From NCBI GenBank assembly GCA_018378255.1, contig JAGZXV010000035.1, forward strand, positions 1 to 34,032: a stretch of 34,032 nt of DNA, written 5' to 3'. The stretch is from Clostridiaceae bacterium (GTDB lineage: Bacteria > Bacillota > Clostridia > Lachnospirales > Lachnospiraceae). The position numbers and the translations under genes are program-made. Position 1 is the stretch's first letter, and each line of letters starts with the position of its first letter. The notes beneath the pieces were generated by a model that saw nothing but the letters and a program-made list of their open reading frames with translations, searched no databases and was not told where the DNA came from. Below, piece after piece: positions 31,436 through 34,032 of this stretch.

Positions 31436-32860
31436 ATGGCAGCTGGAGGAAAATGGATTCCGCTTTTTTGGAATAGGACCTGCCGGAGGATACTGGGGCT
31501 GTGCATGGCGCTGACAGCAGGTGTGGTATTGTGGAGGCTTCCTCTGGACGGGCTTAGCCTGGATGGGCAGAAATGTCTGGCATTGTCGGCAGCAGGAATC
31601 ATTTTATGGGCCTTTGAGGTGTTCCCGCTGGGATACACCTCCATGGGGCTTTTGATGGGGTATTCCCTGGCAATCAATCCTTTGACGGCCGGACCAGGGG
31701 ACATATTCGGATTCTTCACCAAACCCATGGCCTATATGATTATAAGCGGCTTCATCATAGCGGGCGCTGTCAGGGCTTCGGGACTGGCAAGGAGGCTTGC
31801 GTTGTTCCTCATAAGCAGGTACATATCAGATTACAGGCATGTAATCATTTGCTGTTATCTGTTAAGCTATATTATGGCGGTCATGATTCCACAGCCATTT
31901 GCAAGGGCGTTTTTAATATTATCCATCATGCAGCTGCTTTTAAAGGATTCCGGTCTGGGACAAAAACATGCAGCCAATATTGGCCTGGCTGTTTTTGCGG
32001 CTCAGAATGGGGCGGGCATGATGGTCCTGACAGGGGACAGCTCCCTTAATATGATGATCCTCAGCCAGATACCGGAGGCATTCAGGCCGTCCTGGGGGCA
32101 GTGGCTGTACTATATGGCGGTGCCTGCCCTGCTTACCGGGGCATGTATGTGCGCGCTGCAGCTGTTTTTATTTGGGCAGCCTGAAACCTTCCGGCTGGAC
32201 AGAGGAAAGGCAAAGGAAGAGCTGGATAAGCTAAAGGGGCTGTCAGCCCAGGAAATCCGTATGATGGTGTGGCTGTTGGCCGCTGTCGGATTATGGCTTA
32301 CAGATACAATCCATGGAATTGATATTGGCTGGGTCAGTGTGGGGGTGACCATTGGAATGGCACTTCCGTTGGTTGGTAATCTGGTCGACGGGTCCCAGAT
32401 TAAAGAGGTGAATCTTAACACCCTGCTGTTTTTGTGTGCCAGCATGGCGATTGGGAGTGTTGGCACAAAGACCGGCATGAGTTCCTTTTTGGCCGGACGC
32501 CTTCTTCCTGCACACCTGGGTGACAGCCTGGCCGCGCTGTTTCTTGTTACCGGGGCAGCTTGTATCCTGCTTCACCTGCTGCTGGGAAGCATCATGGCGG
32601 TCTTTTCCCTGGCCGTACCTGCGCTTTTGACAATAACAGCAGGCGTATCGCCTTTGGCAGTGGGGCTGCTGGTCTATGTACTGACGGTGGGGCAATGGTT
32701 TTTCCCCTACCAAAGCCTGAGCCTTACCATTGGTCTGGGGGAAGGAGAAGGCGGATATTCCGCAGGGACCGCATCCAGGTTTGGGCTGGCCTATACCGTA
32801 CCATCGCTTCTGTGCGGCGGAGCCGCAATGATGTGGTGGCGGCTGGTGGGACTTTTGTGA
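31436..32860 (+). CDS. SLC13/DASS-type anion transporter
   Basis: A sodium-coupled-type transporter of the divalent-anion family, 474 residues with about 11-12 hydrophobic segments. Features that fit the family are the early FEVFPLGYTSMGLLMGYSLA, the FTKPMAYMIISGFIIAGAVRASGLARRLALFL block, and paired hairpin-like regions (AAQNGAGMMVLTGDSSLNMM near residues 185-205, and VLTVGQWFFPYQSLSLTIG near 415-435). The classical SNT substrate motifs are not visible and are replaced by GDSSLN and PYQSLS, so the substrate may not be a simple dicarboxylate. It is coupled to the opine-dehydrogenase-like gene, whose end supplies the ribosome site, and probably imports that enzyme's substrate. Confidence 0.85.
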   Translation: MAAGGKWIPLFWNRTCRRILGLCMALTAGVVLWRLPLDGLSLDGQKCLALSAAGIILWAFEVFPLGYTSMGLLMGYSLAINPLTAGPGDIFGFFTKPMAYMIISGFIIAGAVRASGLARRLALFLISRYISDYRHVIICCYLLSYIMAVMIPQPFARAFLILSIMQLLLKDSGLGQKHAANIGLAVFAAQNGAGMMVLTGDSSLNMMILSQIPEAFRPSWGQWLYYMAVPALLTGACMCALQLFLFGQPETFRLDRGKAKEELDKLKGLSAQEIRMMVWLLAAVGLWLTDTIHGIDIGWVSVGVTIGMALPLVGNLVDGSQIKEVNLNTLLFLCASMAIGSVGTKTGMSSFLAGRLLPAHLGDSLAALFLVTGAACILLHLLLGSIMAVFSLAVPALLTITAGVSPLAVGLLVYVLTVGQWFFPYQSLSLTIGLGEGEGGYSAGTASRFGLAYTVPSLLCGGAAMMWWRLVGLL

Positions 32861-32944
32861 GCTTGTATAACCCACACGAAATTCCTTTCTATTTCCCTGG
32901 TGTTTACGCGCTGCGCCCTGGAATGAATGGAATGGGATGGACGC

Positions 32945-32976
32945 AAAAGACCTGGAACATATGTTCCAGGTCTTTT
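32945..32976. terminator. Bidirectional terminator between the SLC13 gene and the tRNA genes
   Basis: A perfect 32-base palindrome with 16-base arms (AAAAGACCTGGAACAT and its complement), A-rich on the left edge and TTTT on the right. It serves both the transporter gene on the plus strand and the tRNA pair on the minus strand. Confidence 0.8.
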
Positions 32977-32981
32977 CCTGA

Positions 32982-33065
32982 TGCGGGTGGCCGGACTTGA
33001 ACCGGCACGGTATCGCTACCGAGGGATTTTAAGTCCCTTGTGTCTGCCTATTCCACCACACCCGC
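32982..33065 (-). tRNA. tRNA-Leu (anticodon UAA)
   Basis: On the minus strand an 84-base tRNA begins GCGGGTG and ends CACCCGC plus A. The anticodon stem-loop GGGA-CTTAAAA-TCCC gives UAA. A long variable arm (CTCGGTAGCGATACCG) marks a class II leucine tRNA. The T arm is GCCGGTTCAAGTCCGGC. No CCA is encoded. Confidence 0.95.
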
Positions 33066-33181
33066 AGCGTACGGATACTTAAATGCGTGCCGCGGCTGAA
33101 AACAAGGACCTTTACGCGCTATGCACTGATGTCCTTAAGCTATGATTGGCACGCTAGGATGAATTTTCAAACACATCCTAG

Positions 33182-33263
33182 TGGGCGAAGGTGGATTCGA
33201 ACCACCGAAGCTATTAGCAGCAGATTTACAGTCTGTCCCCTTTGGCCACTCGGGAATTCGCCC
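33182..33263 (-). tRNA. tRNA-Tyr (anticodon GUA)
   Basis: On the minus strand an 82-base tRNA begins GGGCGAA and ends TTCGCCC plus A. The anticodon stem-loop CAGA-CTGTAAA-TCTG gives GUA. A class II variable arm follows, and the T arm GGTGGTTCGAATCCACC is intact. No CCA is encoded. It lies 116 bases upstream of tRNA-Leu in transcription order. The gap holds an 8-bp inverted repeat (CTAGGATG with CATCCTAG near 33154-33181) that may guide processing. Confidence 0.95.
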
Positions 33264-33289
33264 AATATTTGCGTTGATAAGCAGTGATT

Positions 33290-33318
33290 ATAATACCACA
33301 GACATGGGGAAAAATCAA
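33290..33318 (-). promoter_or_regulatory. Promoter of the tRNA-Tyr/tRNA-Leu pair
   Basis: On the minus strand, TTGATT (33318-33313), a 17-base spacer and TATTAT (33295-33290), with a TG one base before the -10 (extended form). It lies about 27 bases upstream of tRNA-Tyr. Confidence 0.55.
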
Positions 33319-33417
33319 GAGGTTTGCTGATAATTTTCATTAATATCCGTCAAATGGCCGCCTGAATGATTGCCAGATATCCATCAGGAAAAATTAAAAA
33401 GTCTTCTGAAAAAAGTA

Positions 33418-33446
33418 TTGACAAATAAATAACGAAGTGATATATT
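33418..33446 (+). promoter_or_regulatory. Promoter of the terminal permease gene
   Basis: A perfect TTGACA (33418-33423), a 17-base spacer and TATATT (33441-33446). A long imperfect stem (33441-33457 with 33461-33478, followed by more A/T) overlaps the -10 box and the expected start near 33453. The gap 33264-33611 holds this promoter, the divergent tRNA promoter and the two palindromes below, with no gene. Confidence 0.6.
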
Positions 33447-33481
33447 TAGAAAGGATTAAAAATCCTTTTTTAAATATATAG

Positions 33482-33591
33482 TTTGTTTAATACTCAAATA
33501 AAGAATGAAATATTTTCCATGAATGCACTGCATAAACGTAAATAATATCGTTTATTTTTTCTTTTTAAACTTTGTTTAATACACAAACAAA
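33482..33591. repeat. Two near-identical palindromic sites in the permease leader
   Basis: TTTGTTTAATACTCAAATAAA at 33482-33502 (quoted in part: TTTGTTT, AATACTC, AAATAAA) and its near copy at 33571-33591 (TTTGTTT, AATACAC, AAACAAA) match at 19 of 21 positions. The second is a perfect 7-bp inverted repeat around 7 bases. They lie 89 bases apart, downstream of the promoter and just before the gene, as expected for repressor operators. Confidence 0.5.
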
Positions 33592-33611
33592 TAAATGGAG
33601 AACTTTTAACA

Positions 33612-34032
33612 ATGGAAAGAGAAGGATTTAAGTATCATTGGTGGGGAAAAGGAGACATAGACGCATCCTTTGGTATATTCTTTGATGGCTTTTCAAAAAT
33701 ACTCACTGCCACGGGAATCATGACCATGGTGTTCGGCATGCCGGCCAGGATTGTCATAGGAAAGGTGGTTCCGGGAATCGGGCTGGCCATTTTCCTTGGG
33801 AACCTGTGGTATTTTTATGAGGCCAGACAGCTGGCAATACGGGAAAGGCGTCAGGATGTGACGTCCCAGCCCTTTGGGATCGGCGCTTCCCAGCTGTCCG
33901 GCTGGCTGTACCTGATTATAGGGCCGGTGTATTGGCAGACAAAGGATGCGGAGCTGGCATTCCAGGTGGGGCTGGCAGCTGCCTTTATCGGGGGCATGGT
34001 GGAAATTGCAGGCGGGTTTGCGGGGCGGTGGA
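33612..34032 (+). CDS. Multi-span permease, N-terminal part (NCS2/AGZA-like), cut by window end
   Basis: The ATG at 33612 opens a frame that stays open to the window edge (140 residues seen). It begins MEREGFKYHWWGKGDIDASF, then a hydrophobic segment (LTATGIMTMVFGMPARIVIG), a second (VVPGIGLAIFLGNLWYFYEA), the stretch VTSQPFGIGASQLSGWLYLI, and a further span. This resembles uncharacterised relatives of the xanthine/uracil and adenine/guanine permeases (NCS2), whose early segments carry a similar DVTSQPFGI-like turn. The ribosome site GGAG lies 11 bases before the ATG, rather far. The substrate cannot be called from this fragment. Confidence 0.7.
   Translation, partial: MEREGFKYHWWGKGDIDASFGIFFDGFSKILTATGIMTMVFGMPARIVIGKVVPGIGLAIFLGNLWYFYEARQLAIRERRQDVTSQPFGIGASQLSGWLYLIIGPVYWQTKDAELAFQVGLAAAFIGGMVEIAGGFAGRW

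Noticed and set aside
32982..33263. tRNA genes as the attachment site of an integrated element
   Set aside because: No integrase, recombinase or repeated tRNA 3' end was seen on either side.
1..34032. CRISPR arrays, insertion sequences, phage genes and toxin-antitoxin pairs
   Set aside because: None were found: no regularly spaced repeats, transposase motifs or phage structural genes. mazG here is the nucleotide pyrophosphohydrolase, not a toxin partner.

Overview
The window looks like a chromosome segment from an anaerobic, spore-forming Firmicute, most likely a gut Lachnospiraceae of the Enterocloster/Hungatella/Lacrimispora type. This rests on the sporulation genes (spoVT, yabP, yabQ, spoIIE), the conserved pth-mfd ... 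tilS-hpt-ftsH gene order known from Bacillus and Clostridia, strong AGGAGG ribosome binding sites, and carbohydrate-uptake genes typical of gut clostridia. The species assignment is inference.

Layout. (1) 1-4463: a hairpin-rich, gene-free leader, then pth and mfd. (2) 4557-15215: a glycan-use cassette sitting between mfd and spoVT, which are near neighbours in Bacillus. A membrane-anchored AraC-type regulator is divergent from an operon of two ABC permeases, a lipoprotein binding protein, a Cys-type sulfatase, an unrecognised 598-residue protein and a GH88 unsaturated glucuronyl hydrolase. None of the three enzymes shows a signal peptide, so sulfated, unsaturated uronate oligosaccharides are probably imported and processed in the cytoplasm. 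(3) 15334-23650: core genes spoVT, mazG, HU, rqcP, yabP, yabQ, divIC, spoIIE, tilS, hpt, ftsH. This part holds a Spo0A-type spoIIE promoter (21-bp spacer plus 0A box), a hairpin that buries the yabP ribosome binding site, and a tandemly duplicated structured leader in front of tilS. (4) 24129-26249: a GH13 neopullulanase/cyclomaltodextrinase-like enzyme. (5) 26700-32860: a FadR/GntR regulator interrupted by an in-frame TGA, then a cysteine-desulfidase/serine-dehydratase-like protein, two small multi-spanning membrane proteins, an opine-dehydrogenase-like oxidoreductase and an SLC13/DASS-type transporter. This reads as an uncharacterised pathway for an imported opine or amino-acid conjugate. 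(6) 32982-33263: tRNA-Leu(UAA) and tRNA-Tyr(GUA) on the minus strand. (7) 33612-end: the start of a multi-spanning permease, cut by the window edge, behind a strong promoter and two palindromic repeats.

The best candidates for something undescribed are the opine-type cluster (27478-32860), the 598-residue protein of the sulfated-glycan cassette, and the duplicated tilS leader RNA. All family assignments come from reading motifs. No database search was possible.
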